Shown in pieces: positions 25,501 to 37,012 of a stretch of 64,000 nucleotides of DNA (its first letter is position 1; each line of letters opens with the position of its first letter). The DNA is from Symbiodinium natans (Eukaryota > Sar > Dinophyceae > Suessiales > Symbiodiniaceae). The position numbers and the translations under genes are program-made. The stretch covers positions 524,682-588,681 of the forward strand of contig CAJNDS010000513.1 in the NCBI GenBank assembly GCA_905221605.1, given 5' to 3'. The notes beneath the pieces are model-generated. The model saw only the letters and a list, made by a program, of their open reading frames with translations, did no database searches and was not told where the DNA came from.

Positions 25501-28500
25501 TTCTCCAGCAGCTGCATCACGTTGGCTGGGGAGAAGAAGTGGGTGCCCATGACACGGCTAGGGTCCTTCAGCACGGCCGCGATGTCATCAATGTTCAGGC
25601 CACTGGTGTTAGTGCAGATGAGGGCATCTGGCTTGGTGTTCTTCTCGATGTCGAGGAACACCTCCTTCTTGAGCTCCATGATTTCAGGGACTGCCTCAAT
25701 GACCATGTCCACATCCTTGAAGTCAGCATAGTCTAACGTCGGCTTCAGGAGGCTCATGTACTGCTTGTACTTGTCCTGGCTCAAGCGGCCCCTTTTCGCC
25801 TGGCCACCCCAGAGACCCTCAATCTTCTTCATGCCATCCTCCAGCCACTCCTTCTTCGCATCCTTGAGGACCACTGGGATCCCTTTCTGCACGAAGCACA
25901 TGGCGATGCCGCCTCCCATGAGTCCTGCACCTAGGATGCCGATCTTCTTCAGCGGTGCCGGCTTCTCGTTCACTCCAGGCACCTTCTGCGCCATTCGCTC
26001 GGCCAAGAAGAGGTGTCTCAAAGCAGCTGACTGCACAGAGAAGACCTGACTGCATTGGTCAACCAATGTTGGCTCTAGTGTGCTCTAGTGACTCTAGTGA
26101 CATCACTGCCTAGCTGGGCCTAGCTAAACATTTCTTTCGTCGCTTCGTCTTCGAGTCCTGTTCGACCGTGTGGCCAAGGCACCAGCTTCGTGAACTCCTC
26201 CATCTCGACTGCCACGCCCTCCTTGAAACTCTTTCCTGAACAGGCGGCCTCGAAGCAGTTGATGATGCCAGCCGGTGCCACCATCAAAGGCTGTGCATTG
26301 AAGGCCATGTTCAGAGCTGCATGGAGGCCTGGAAAGATGAAGCAACGGCCAGAACGGCAACCGCAGAGTCCATCATGATCCATCATGCTTGCCCCTTGCA
26401 CACCGCTTGTGCGCGCTTGCGTGCCTCCAGCCGCGACCATCAGGCGATTGGTCTTGGGCACATCGCGCTTGGAGATGGGCGCCGGCGGGTGCGACAGGGC
26501 GAACCCGGCGGCCTCCTCCACAACCTCGGCTGTGCACCCATGCTGCCGATGCTCTGATGAACGAATCGAAGCGCGCAGCATGGCGCACCGCGGTGCAACG
26601 TGGTTTTCGGATGGTTCTGACAGGAACGGACATGTGCCGACGGCGGCCGCCTGGATCCTCATTTCATGCTGACAAACTGCATCCTAGTGGCGTGGGATAA
26701 GGGGGCGGGCTGTTCACAGAAACTGCTGGTCAGCTTGGCTAGTTGCGTCTACGTGCAAATGGTCACTTGCAAGGTTCTTACTATAGTCATGGCAGGCAGC
26801 AGCTTATGACTTGGAGCCTACTTCTAGCTTTTGCTCCGTCCCGCATGCAGCGTTCACAAGACATGTTTAGGAAAAGCACGGCAAGTAGCGTCTCCCTTTG
26901 CAACCACATCGATGATGCCGTTCTTCTTCGCAGCTTCGGCCTCAGAGCAGAGCTCGCCCGTGCCACGGGTCATCTATCTCTCTTTCCTCTCTGTCCTCCT
27001 GCTGTCCGCTTGCGCTTCCGTGCGCTTCCTTGCGCTTCCTTGCGCTTCCTTGGGCTTCCTTGGGCTTCCTTGGGCTTCCTTGGGCTTCCTTGGGCTTCCT
27101 TGGGCTTCCTTGGGCTTCCTGGCCGAGTCACGTTCATGGGCCGGCCCTGCAAGATCATTGGAAGCGCCACGGGGAGGGCGGCAACGCGAGGAAGCCGCTG
27201 CGTGCCCTGCGCGCCCGGGAGCAATCCCAGGTTCACCTGGCAGCAACACACGCACGAAGACACACGCACACCTGTGGCACGATGCAGCCTGATGCACAGC
27301 ACACCGGAAACGAACTGGCCTCCGGGAAGCCGACCGAGGCTTTTGGCGTGGCCACCCTGTAGTGGCAGGCCAGGCTGACCTGCAAGAGTCACAGACTTCA
27401 CAGACTTCACAGGCGCTTGGGATGTGCTTAAGCCCCTTGAAGCCCTCTCTTAGAAGTCTCGGTGCGCTCAGGACCCTGTGCAGGTCTCAAGCCTCGCAGC
27501 CACCACCCAAGGCGGGACCATTGAGAGCTGCTACCACCGTCTTGGGCGAGGCATCAATGGTGTCCTTTTCTGTTCGCTGTAGGACAACCTAAATACTGGG
27601 CTTGCCTGGCCGAACAAAACACGAAACAGGTACATCCCACGAACTTACCGCGGGTCCATCATCTCGCTCAGTGCTGCCACAGGGTTGTTCTTCCTTCAGC
27701 AGAACTTCAGCACTCAAGAGGGTCACTCCAACATCTCCCTGGCTCAAAGCTCTCAGCACAAGGTCCTCATCTCTGCCTCGCCCATGGCAACCATCATGGC
27801 AAACCTGGTCGCAACAGCTTTACACCTAAAAGCTCGTGATGGGAGCCATGCCTGAGCTAGCAATGGTCAAACTCCATCCAGATTACGGCATGCCACGTGC
27901 TGTTCTCCCAACGCTTTGCATGGCGACCTCGCGCCTCTAGCTAAACTTATTCAGAAGGCCTCCGGCACCCACCCAAGACCTAGCTACCTGTTTCCCCCTC
28001 CCTGCTTGCAGCTTTCAGCAACTCCGTGATCTCAGCACCTGGGCTTTTGACCATGGTTTGGTCGGGTTCGCATCCAATCTAGTTCAGTCTGGTACACATG
28101 TCCCGATACATGGCAGGCCAAGCGTCCACCGGAGAACATCGAGCCGCTTCCCGTCACCACAATGGCTTTGACCTGCAGAATGCACACAGAGCAGCCTACA
28201 GAAGCCCAGAGCAGACTGATGGACAATGGACACATGCAGCGGTTTCATTCGGCTTGAAGAGAAAGAGGATTCACTTCGTAGTTTCGGCTTTGCCAAAGCC
28301 CAGCTGAGCCTTCGGATCTTGGACGAGTTTCGGGAACTCCTGCCTAAGCTGCCGAGAGGAGGAATCCGCATCCAGGAGAAACTCCCGGATCATTGAGCTC
28401 GCAGACACTCAGCCGCCCAGTCGGGATCCCCAACTCCACTAACCATCCCTACTGGTAAGGCAAAGCGCTTGAAGGATGTCACCAAGCTCGTGCCAAGTGA

Positions 28501-28554
28501 GTTCACCGGCGGGCTGTTCATGGTGATGACGCCAACTCCATCCTCATCTTCCAT
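22564..28554 (-). CDS. Peroxisomal multifunctional beta-oxidation enzyme, array copy 3
   Basis: It has the same exon series as copy 1, but the first codons read MEDEDGVGVITMNSPPVNS (start 28554) where copies 1, 2 and 4 have MDDKD. The NAD-binding exon is at about 25455-26030, with MELKKE where the others have MDLKKE. It ends AKL-stop (22564-22566). One intron (about 23195-23310) has been replaced by a short GC-rich stretch that repeats GCGGAGCTGTAACGGA, removing ~270 bases present in copy 1. I saw no lesion in the placed exons. Confidence 0.88.
27020..27120. repeat. 10-bp minisatellite, copy 3
   Basis: About eleven units of GCGCTTCCTT/GGGCTTCCTT, the longest allele in the array. Confidence 0.92.
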
Positions 28555-28793
28555 ACATCATGAGAGCACGTCATGTTAAAGGCAAGGCATGCACTGCAAA
28601 TAGAGATTCCAAAACCCCCAATTCACTGCCGGGTTTGGCCGAGTGTCAGGACGGACGGTAATGGAGGCCGACATGGTGGGTCTCGCCAAGCTAGGACTGA
28701 AGGAGCGCAAGTACGTTTTTGTTCTCTCGCTGGAGCCCAAGCCGCGGCGCGATTCACACCCTACTGGCGGACGATGTTGCGTAGGATCACATT

Positions 28794-29508
28794 TCTCGCC
28801 AGGACATTTGCCCGGCCACTGACCGGCCAAATGGTCCAGTGAGCAAAAGCCATATGTTGTAGTAACTTTATGTGGCAATATTCTGTGCTCTTTGTTCAGA
28901 TTCTGATAGACAGATAACTAAACAGACAAACAGACTATTCAGCACTGCACAGTTGAGGCATCGACTTCTGCTGCACATCCAACCACTTCAAATCTGCGGA
29001 CTCGATGAATCCATCACCTGCGGTCTATGTCTACTCACCTGCCGCCTCCCAAGCATTCGGGCACAAAGCGAGTCTGCACAGTCCTGCACAGTCAGCACGC
29101 CCTGTACAGCAACAGGGCTCATTGACGCACTTGGACATATATGTTCAACTCTGGAACTGCCACAGAAACGAGGCGGGCTGTGCCAGCATCTGTGTCAGCG
29201 TCTGGCGGACCGTTTCTGACTAAACACGATCACCATACAAAACACGCACAGGGCGTCTGTCCGCGGTGTGCATTTCAACACAGTCGTTTGAACGGCTGCC
29301 AGGCGCTTGCACCTACCAAAAGCAAAAGCGAGTTGCTGCGGCAGCTTCGGCACTAAATGAACCTGGCCGTTCCTGCTGCAGCTCCAAAACGTGACAAATC
29401 GCGCCACTCTTGCAGGCGCACCATACAAGGCTGCATTCAGCCAAGCTTGTCCCACAGGTTACCGGTTACCGGTCACTGGTTTCCAGCTTGCACAGCTTGC
29501 GAAGCTTC
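28794..29508. repeat. Shortened spacer (module A remnant) between copies 3 and 4
   Basis: Only ~240 bases of module A remain, then it joins sequence like 5570-5990. This is the shortest spacer of the array and explains the ~7-kb spacing of the last unit. Confidence 0.75.
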
Positions 29509-32500
29509 TCAAAGCTTCGCAAACGGGCCAGGGGCAGAACCCTTCTTGCGGAACTCGGCCAGGACCACATCAATCAGCGTCTGGCCAGGGAACACCTGAA
29601 GCTCAGAAGTTCACGCCAAGATGCAAAGAACTTATGTAAGAACTCTGTGAGCCACTACTGTGGACGACTTTTGCACTTTGCCGTTTTTTTTGCGTGAGAC
29701 CCCCAGCCTTGGTCCCTTCCTTGGCTGCGCATGCCTCCAAAAGCTTGGACGGCTCAAAGTAGTCGATCGGCAGGTAGTTGGAGTTCTTGGTGAAGCGCTC
29801 CTCAGCCCCCATCAGTCATTGCAAGGTACTGCTCTGATCCTGAGAAAGGGCCTTCATCTAGGCGTTCATAATGCCCCCCTAGGTCGCGTTTTCTTGGCCC
29901 ACCGAGCACACACGCGGGTGCATCGCGCGCACGCGCACACACACAATGAAACGCGGGGAGGACAACTAATTGGCCAGAGTCGACAGCGACGGCAACACAG
30001 CTCATCACGGTTTGCGGTGGTCATGGCGATCTTTCTGGCAGAAGTCTCCCGCAGAAGTCTCCCGCTTTCGCCCACGAGAACTGTTTCATTTGCTCGATCC
30101 ACAAAAACACTACTGACTCCGCTTGTATGTCCGTCCGTGCCGGCTCGGCCGCAACATGCAGGTCAGACCGTGGATCATGTGGGTACACTGGCTTACGTTG
30201 GCGATGGCTACCCTAGCGGCTACACAGTCAGTCCGGTTTCCCATTCTGCATAGCTGCCAGATGTTGTCGTAGCGCCGAAAGAGTTTGATAGCATGTCACG
30301 TTGATGCAAAGTTGCATAGTGGGTGGGCAAACCATTGCCGCCTTTGAAGGCGTCATCGGACTGAAGAACGTACTCGACGTAATCTGTAATGTAGGGCGCA
30401 CACTGTGTTAAACTTGACGCTGCAACAAAAGACCCAACATGACCCAAGGTGTCCATGCCTACACCCCAGCGACTTTCTGCGCTCCCCACCTTGGCCTGCT
30501 GGTTGTAGTACTGCACGCGCTCCAGGATCTTCTTGAAGCCAGCGTAGTTCTCGGCGTAGAACATGGGGCCACCCTGTCAAGACAGGACCATTCGTGCACA
30601 CGTGTGCGCCCGACCGCGCATGATTGCACAGCCGAAACTCGACCTTCCGACAGGGTGTGAAGAACTGAGAGGAATCGGAGCGACGATGAGCGACATCAGC
30701 GGATGCATGCGGATGCAATTGCCTGCCTTGGCAGGGGGGAAGCCATATCCGTAGATGTAGGCCAGGTCGATGTCCGAGGACCGAGCCACGTATCCTTCCT
30801 GGCGGACGCGACTATCCACACCAGGCCCAGTGGCTGCAGAAACCGGAAGAATGATGACCAACAAATCTCACTCCCAGCACGGGCCCATGGCATATACTTC
30901 GGCACGTCCTCGAGGATCTTGAAGCCCTCATTGATCATCGAGAAGAAGAGCCTCTCGCAAATCTCCTCTCGTGCCGTAGCGATGGTGAGACCCAAAGCCC
31001 TAAGAAGTGGATAGGACCATAGGACCATAGGACCATAGGAACAGTGGAGACGGGGAGACAGAACCGCACATTGAACGGGCTCGAAAGGGCTCGAGCAGCG
31101 GGAAAGGTGCAGGGTCTCCTCGTCGGAAACGGCCCGGGGCGTCATGCCCTTCATCTTGCGAACCTCATCCAGCTTGGCGATGACCTCGGGATCCACCTGA
31201 GGTCTCCAGGTCTCTCGGCTTCGCGAGATTTCAAGGTGATTTCTCAGGAGGGCAGTAGGCTCTTTTCAGACGCTACCGGGCACTGGTGCCCCGGTGCCCT
31301 GGGAAGCACGCGGCTGTGCTGACCGTCACGCGCCTCCTTGCTGCGGCCACGGTGGATGAAGACGCCACGGCCGTTGGCCTGGCGAGGATGTGGGTGGCGA
31401 GCCTTCACCTCCCCGCCCCAACATGCCCCAAACATGCCCCAAACATGCCCATCCGTCCCCTCGCTGCCTTGATCTTCGGGTCAGGCGTCTTCAGGCCAAA
31501 TCGGCCCTGCTCACACAGCCAGTCCTTTTGTCAGAGGAAGCTGCGGCGGAGAAACTTCATCGACGCAGGAACGTATGTTCTCAAGGTTTCCCGGGTTACG
31601 TTCTCACGAAAAAGGCGGCGATGCAGGCTCCCAATGCAAGTCAAGCCATTCCCAGTCCGTCAGCTCATAGGGGCCATAGTACGTCTTGGTCTGCTTCTTC
31701 ATGTCGCCGGCCGCCTGGCTGTGCAGATGCGTAGGGACTGCAAGTCTGAAGAGCTCACGCGCACATGCCGCGTCGCATTGCTGCGTCGTGTTCCTGCATG
31801 TAGCTTGCACGCGAGCACGCCCAACATGAACGGATCGGCCGTCACTTCCGAGTGCTCGGCCCAAGCCACACAGGCCTGGCCTTGCGCTGCTTCCAGAAAA
31901 GCTCTTGGCCCACCAAATCGCCCAATGCCATGGGACCCATGGCCATGCCTCGAGAAATCTCCAGATTCCGGCACTCCAAAGTACTCGAACAGACAACGCA
32001 GCAGAGCTGCTTTAAAGTTTGTGACTGCATCCACGCGCTGCTACATTGCTGCCACGCTTCCAAACTTTTGAGCAGCGTTATCCACCTGCTCAATGCTGGC
32101 ACCTCGCAATGTAGACTGCGTCATAGCAGTGACAAGAACTTGCAGACTTTTACCATCACATTGGTGGGCCCCTCCGCGCCAACATCGCATTACAACTCAA
32201 GCATGAGCGACCCTGCCTTCCTCCAGAACCATCTTCGCCTCCCCGGCATATGGCGCAATCATTCGATTGCCCACGAAGCCATCGCAATTGCCTACCATGA
32301 TGGCTTTCTTGCTGATCAGTTTGCCCATGGCCTGGCAATCAGATACCAGGCACACTGTCACACCGTCATGTGCACAACGTCAAGGAACTGTTGCCGCACT
32401 GCCCGGTGACACTGGTTAGAACAAATCTGCTATGCGGATCCCTTGCAAGAAGGAAGGATGTGTTTGGCACAGCCAAGCTGCCATTCCGGTGGCCAACGTT

Positions 32501-35500
32501 TTGGTGCTGGACTTAGCCGTTCGGATATTCTCCAGCAGCTGCATCACGTTGGCTGGGGAGAAGAAGTGGGTGCCCATGACACGGCTAGGGTCCTTCAGCA
32601 CGGCCGCGATGTCATCAATGTTCAGGCCACTGGTGTTAGTGCAGATGAGGGCATCTGGCTTGGTGTTCTTCTCGATGTCGAGGAACACCTCCTTCTTGAG
32701 GTCCATGATTTCAGGGACTGCCTCAATGACCATGTCCACATCCTTGAAGTCAGCATAGTCTAACGTCGGCTTCAGGAGGCTCATGTACTGCTTGTACTTG
32801 TCCTGGCTCAAGCGGCCCCTTTTCGCCTGGCCACCCCAGAGACCCTCAATCTTCTTCATGCCATCCTCCAGCCACTCCTTCTTCGCATCCTTGAGGACCA
32901 CTGGGATCCCTTTCTGCACGAAGCACATGGCGATGCCGCCTCCCATGAGTCCTGCACCTAGGATGCCGATCTTCTTCAGCGGTGCCGGCTTCTCGTTCAC
33001 TCCAGGCACCTTCTGCGCCATTCGCTCGGCCAAGAAGAGGTGTCTCAAAGCAGCTGACTGCACAGAGAAGACCTGACTGCATTGGTCAACCAATGTTGGC
33101 TCTAGTATGCTCTAGTGACTCTAGTGACATCACTGCCTAGCTGGGCCTAGCTAAACATTTCTTTCGTCGCTTCGTCTTCGAGTCCTGTTCGACCGTGTGG
33201 CCAAGGCACCAGCTTCGTGAACTCCTCCATCTCGACTGCCACGCCCTCCTTGAAACTCTTTCCTGAACAGGCGGCCTCGAAGCACTTGACGATGCCAGCC
33301 GGTGCCACCATCAAAGGCTGTGCATTGAAGGCCATGTTCAGAGCTGCATGGAGGCCTGGAAAGATGAAGCAACGGCCAGAACGGCAACCGCAGAGTCCAT
33401 CATGATCCATCATGCTTGCCCCTTGCACACCCCTTGTGCGCGCTTGCGCGCCTCCAGCCGCGACCATGAGGCGATTGGTCTTGGGCACATCGCGCTTGGA
33501 GATGGGCGCCGGCGGGTGCGACAGGGCGAACCCGGCGGCCTCCTCCACAACCTCGGCTGTGCACCGATGCTGCCGATGCTCTGATGAACGAATCGAAGCG
33601 CGCAGCATGGCGCACTGCGGTGCAACGGGGTTTTCGGATGGTTCTGACAGGAACGGACATGTGCCGACGGCGGCCGCCTGGATCCTCATTTCATGCTGAC
33701 AAACTGCATCTTAGTGGCGTGGGATAAGGGGGCGGGCTGTTCACAGAAACTGCTGGTCAGCTTGGCTAGTTGCGTCTACGTGCAAATGGTCACTTGCAAG
33801 GTTCTTACTATAGTCATGGCAGGCAGCAGCTTATGACTTGGAGCCTACTTCTAGCTTTTGCTCCGTCCCGCATGCAGCGTTCACAAGACATGTTTAGGAA
33901 AAGCACGGCAAGTAGCGTCTCCCTTTGCAACCACATCGATGATGCCGTTCTTCTTCGCAGCTTCGGCCTCAGAGCAGAGCTCGCCCGTGTTCACCACGGG
34001 TCATCTATCTCTCTTTCCTCTCTGTCCTCCTGCTGTCCGCTTGCGCTTCCGTGCGCTTCCTTGCGCTTCCTTGGGCTTCCTTGGGCTTCCTTGGGCTTCC
34101 TTGGGCTTCCTTGGGCTTCCTTGGGCTTCCTGGCCGAGTCACGTTCATGGGCCGGCCCTGCAAGATCATTGGAAGCGCCACGGGGAGGGCGGCAACGCGA
34201 GGAAGCCGCTGCGTGCCCTGCGCGCCCGGGAGCAATCCCAGGTTCACCTGGCAGCAACACACGCACGAAGACACACGCACACCTGTGGCACGATGCAGCC
34301 TGATGCACAGCACACCGGAAACGAACTGGCCTCCGGGAAGCCGACCGAGGCTTTTGGCGTGGCCACCCTGTAGTGGCAGGCCAGGCTGACCTGCAAGAGT
34401 CACAGACTTCACAGAGACTTCACAGGCGCTTGGGATGTGCTTAAGCCCCTTGAAGCCCTCTCTTAGAAGTCTCGGCGCGCTCAGGACCCTGTGCAGGTCT
34501 CAAGCCTCGCAGCCACCACCCAAGGCGGGACCATTGAGAGCTGCTACCACCGTCTTGGGCGAGGCATCAATGGTGTCCTTTTCTGTTCGCTGTAGGAAAA
34601 CCTAAATACTGGGCTTGCCTGGCCGAACAAAACACGGAACAGGTACATCCCACGAACTTACCGCGGGTCCATCATCTCGCTCAGTGCTGCCACAGGGTTG
34701 TTCTTCCTTCAGCAGAACTTCAGCACTCAAGAGGGTCACTCCAACATCTCCCTGGCTCAAAGCTCTCAGCACAAGGTCCTCATCTCTGCCTCGCCCATGG
34801 CAACCATCATGGCAAACCTGGTCGCAACAGCTTTACACCTAAAAGCTCGTGATGGGAGCCATGCCTGAGCTAGCAATGGTCCAACTCCATCCAGATTACG
34901 GCATGCCACGTGCTGTTCTCCCAACGCTTTGCATGGCGACCTCGCGCCTCTAGCTAAACTTATTCAGAAGGCCTCCGGCACCCACCCAAGACCTAGCTAC
35001 CTGTTTCCCCCTCCCTGCTTGCAGCTTTCAGCAACTCCGTGATCTCAGCACCTGGGCTTTTGACCATGGTTTGGTCGGGTTCGCATCCAATCTAGTTCAG
35101 TCTGGTACACATGTCCCGATACATGGCAGGCCAAGCGTCCACCGGAGAACATCGAGCCGCTTCCCGTCACCACAATGGCTTTGACCTGCAGAATGCACAC
35201 AGAGCAGCCTACAGAAGCCCAGAGCAGACTGATGGACACATGCAGCGGTTTCATTCGGCTTGAAGAGAAAGAGGATTCACTTCGTAGTTTCGGCTTTGCC
35301 AAAGCCCAGCTGAGCCTTCGGATCTTGGACGAGTTTCGGGAACTCCTGCCTAAGCTGCCGAGAGGAGGAATCCGCATCGAGGAGAAAGTCCCGCATCATT
35401 GAGCTCGCAGACACTCGGCCGCCCAGCCGGAATCCCCCAACTCCACTGACCCATCCCTACTGGCAAGGCAAAGCGCTTGAAGGATGTCACCAAGCTCGTG

Positions 35501-35562
35501 CCAAGTGAGTTCACCGGCGGGCTGTTCATGGTGATGACGCCAACCCCATCCTTATCGTCCAT
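29509..35562 (-). CDS. Peroxisomal multifunctional beta-oxidation enzyme, array copy 4
   Basis: It has the same exon series. The start MDDKDGVGVITMNSPPVNSL is at 35562, the NAD-binding exon at about 32482-33057, and the AKL-stop at 29509. A ~72-base deletion near 31575 and a ~50-base insertion near 32350-32405, relative to copy 3, both fall in introns. Copies 3 and 4 share many differences from copies 1 and 2 (around 24.9-25.4 and 31.9-32.4 kb), so they derive from a more recent duplication or from gene conversion. Confidence 0.88.
34042..34131. repeat. 10-bp minisatellite, copy 4
   Basis: About nine units of GCGCTTCCTT/GGGCTTCCTT. Confidence 0.92.
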
Positions 35563-35806
35563 ACATCATGAGAGCACGTCATGTTAGTTAAAGGCAAGGC
35601 ATGCACTGCGAATGGAGATTCCAAAACCCCCAATTCACTGCCGGGTTTGGCCGAGTGTCAGGACGGACGGTAATGGAGGCCGACATGGTGGGTCTCGCCA
35701 AGCTAGGACTGGAAGGAGCGCAAGCACGTTTTTGTTCTCTCGCTGGAGCCCAAGCCGCGGCGCGATTCACACCCTACTGGCGGACGATGTTGCGTAGGAT
35801 CACATT

Positions 35807-36645
35807 TCTCGCCAGGACATTTGCCCGGCCACTGACCGGCCAAATGGTCCAGTGAGCAAAAGCCATATGTTGTAGTAACTTTACGTGGTATTCTGTGCTC
35901 TTTGTTCAGATTCTGATAGACAGATAACTAAACAGACAGACTATTCAGCACTACACAGTTAAGGCATCGACTTCTGCTGCACGTCCAACCACTTCAAATC
36001 TGCGGACTCGATGAATCCATCACCTGCGGTCTGACTTGCTGGAACGGGGGGGAAGCCCGGCGAAGGCTTGCATCTTGCATTGCGCACGGTGCGGCTTGTA
36101 GTAGTAGAAGTACCGACATTCTCCGACTTTGAATACACTGGGCGACTGGGGATGCATCGTGACCCGTGACCTCCGAGGTCGAACGCATCAAACAGGATGA
36201 GCTCGGAACCGCCTCACCCCGTGTCTGCGTGTACGGAGCCAAGGCTGATCCTTACAAGTCTAGTGCCACCATCTGCCTGTCCATCCAAATCGGATGAGAC
36301 CCTCCTCGACATGCTTTGCATCTTCCGCTCCGCTGCACCATTCATCAGCTTCCTCAGCCCGCATCGGCCATCGCGGCACTCTTGAAACGACGAACAAAAA
36401 TCTCCCCGAGATGCTCGCAGATGCACACATATGCACACCCTGACGAGGCACTGGATCATGTCAACTGATCCAGCAAACATCTCGGCACAGAAGTCCACAA
36501 AGGCAGCCTTTGATTGGAACGCAGCTGAAAATAGCTTCAAAACAAACAGGGAGCTGAAGGAAGCAGCTGAACTTGGGGCAACGTGCTTCTCGGCACAAGC
36601 GTGGGCATGTGTGGGCAGCAAGCATCCAACAAAAACTTGGGGGTG
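35807..36645. repeat. Spacer module A, last copy (right end of array)
   Basis: A diverged copy of module A with several non-triplet indels (for example near 36290 and 36535). Similarity stops at about 36645, where the recombinase element begins. Confidence 0.8.
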
Positions 36646-36846
36646 AGGGCCTGGGAAGAAAGCTAGTTAAGGTACCCCGACGGAAGAGCATTCACCAGGA
36701 ACGAAGGCGTGCAGCCGAGCAGGCACACGCAAAGTCAGCAGGCCATGTCACTTTTTTACCGCGCGCCAAGGCTGGGCAGCGTGCAACAAAGGTCGGAATT
36801 CGGCTAGCATAAGGAGTCCAGAGGAACCGTACAGGGGGGAAGGGTT

Positions 36847-37012
36847 GAAAGAGGGGCGTTCCTGTAGACATAAATCCTAATCCAAAAGAACACGTTCTCG
36901 GGGAGTCCGTCTGGAGTTCCGAATGAGATGAAAGAGAGGCGCTCTTTTAGAGATAAAGTAGAACGCAAAAGAACGCGTTGACAGGGAGTTGCTTTGGAGC
37001 TCCGATGATCAC
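36847..37012. repeat. Two degenerate 83-bp direct repeats at the 3' end of the recombinase element
   Basis: Units start at 36847 and 36930. Both read GAAAGAG-GGCG..., CAAAAGAAC-CGTT... and GGAG-TCCGA(A)TGA. They lie immediately downstream of the last ORF in its sense direction. Confidence 0.7.
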
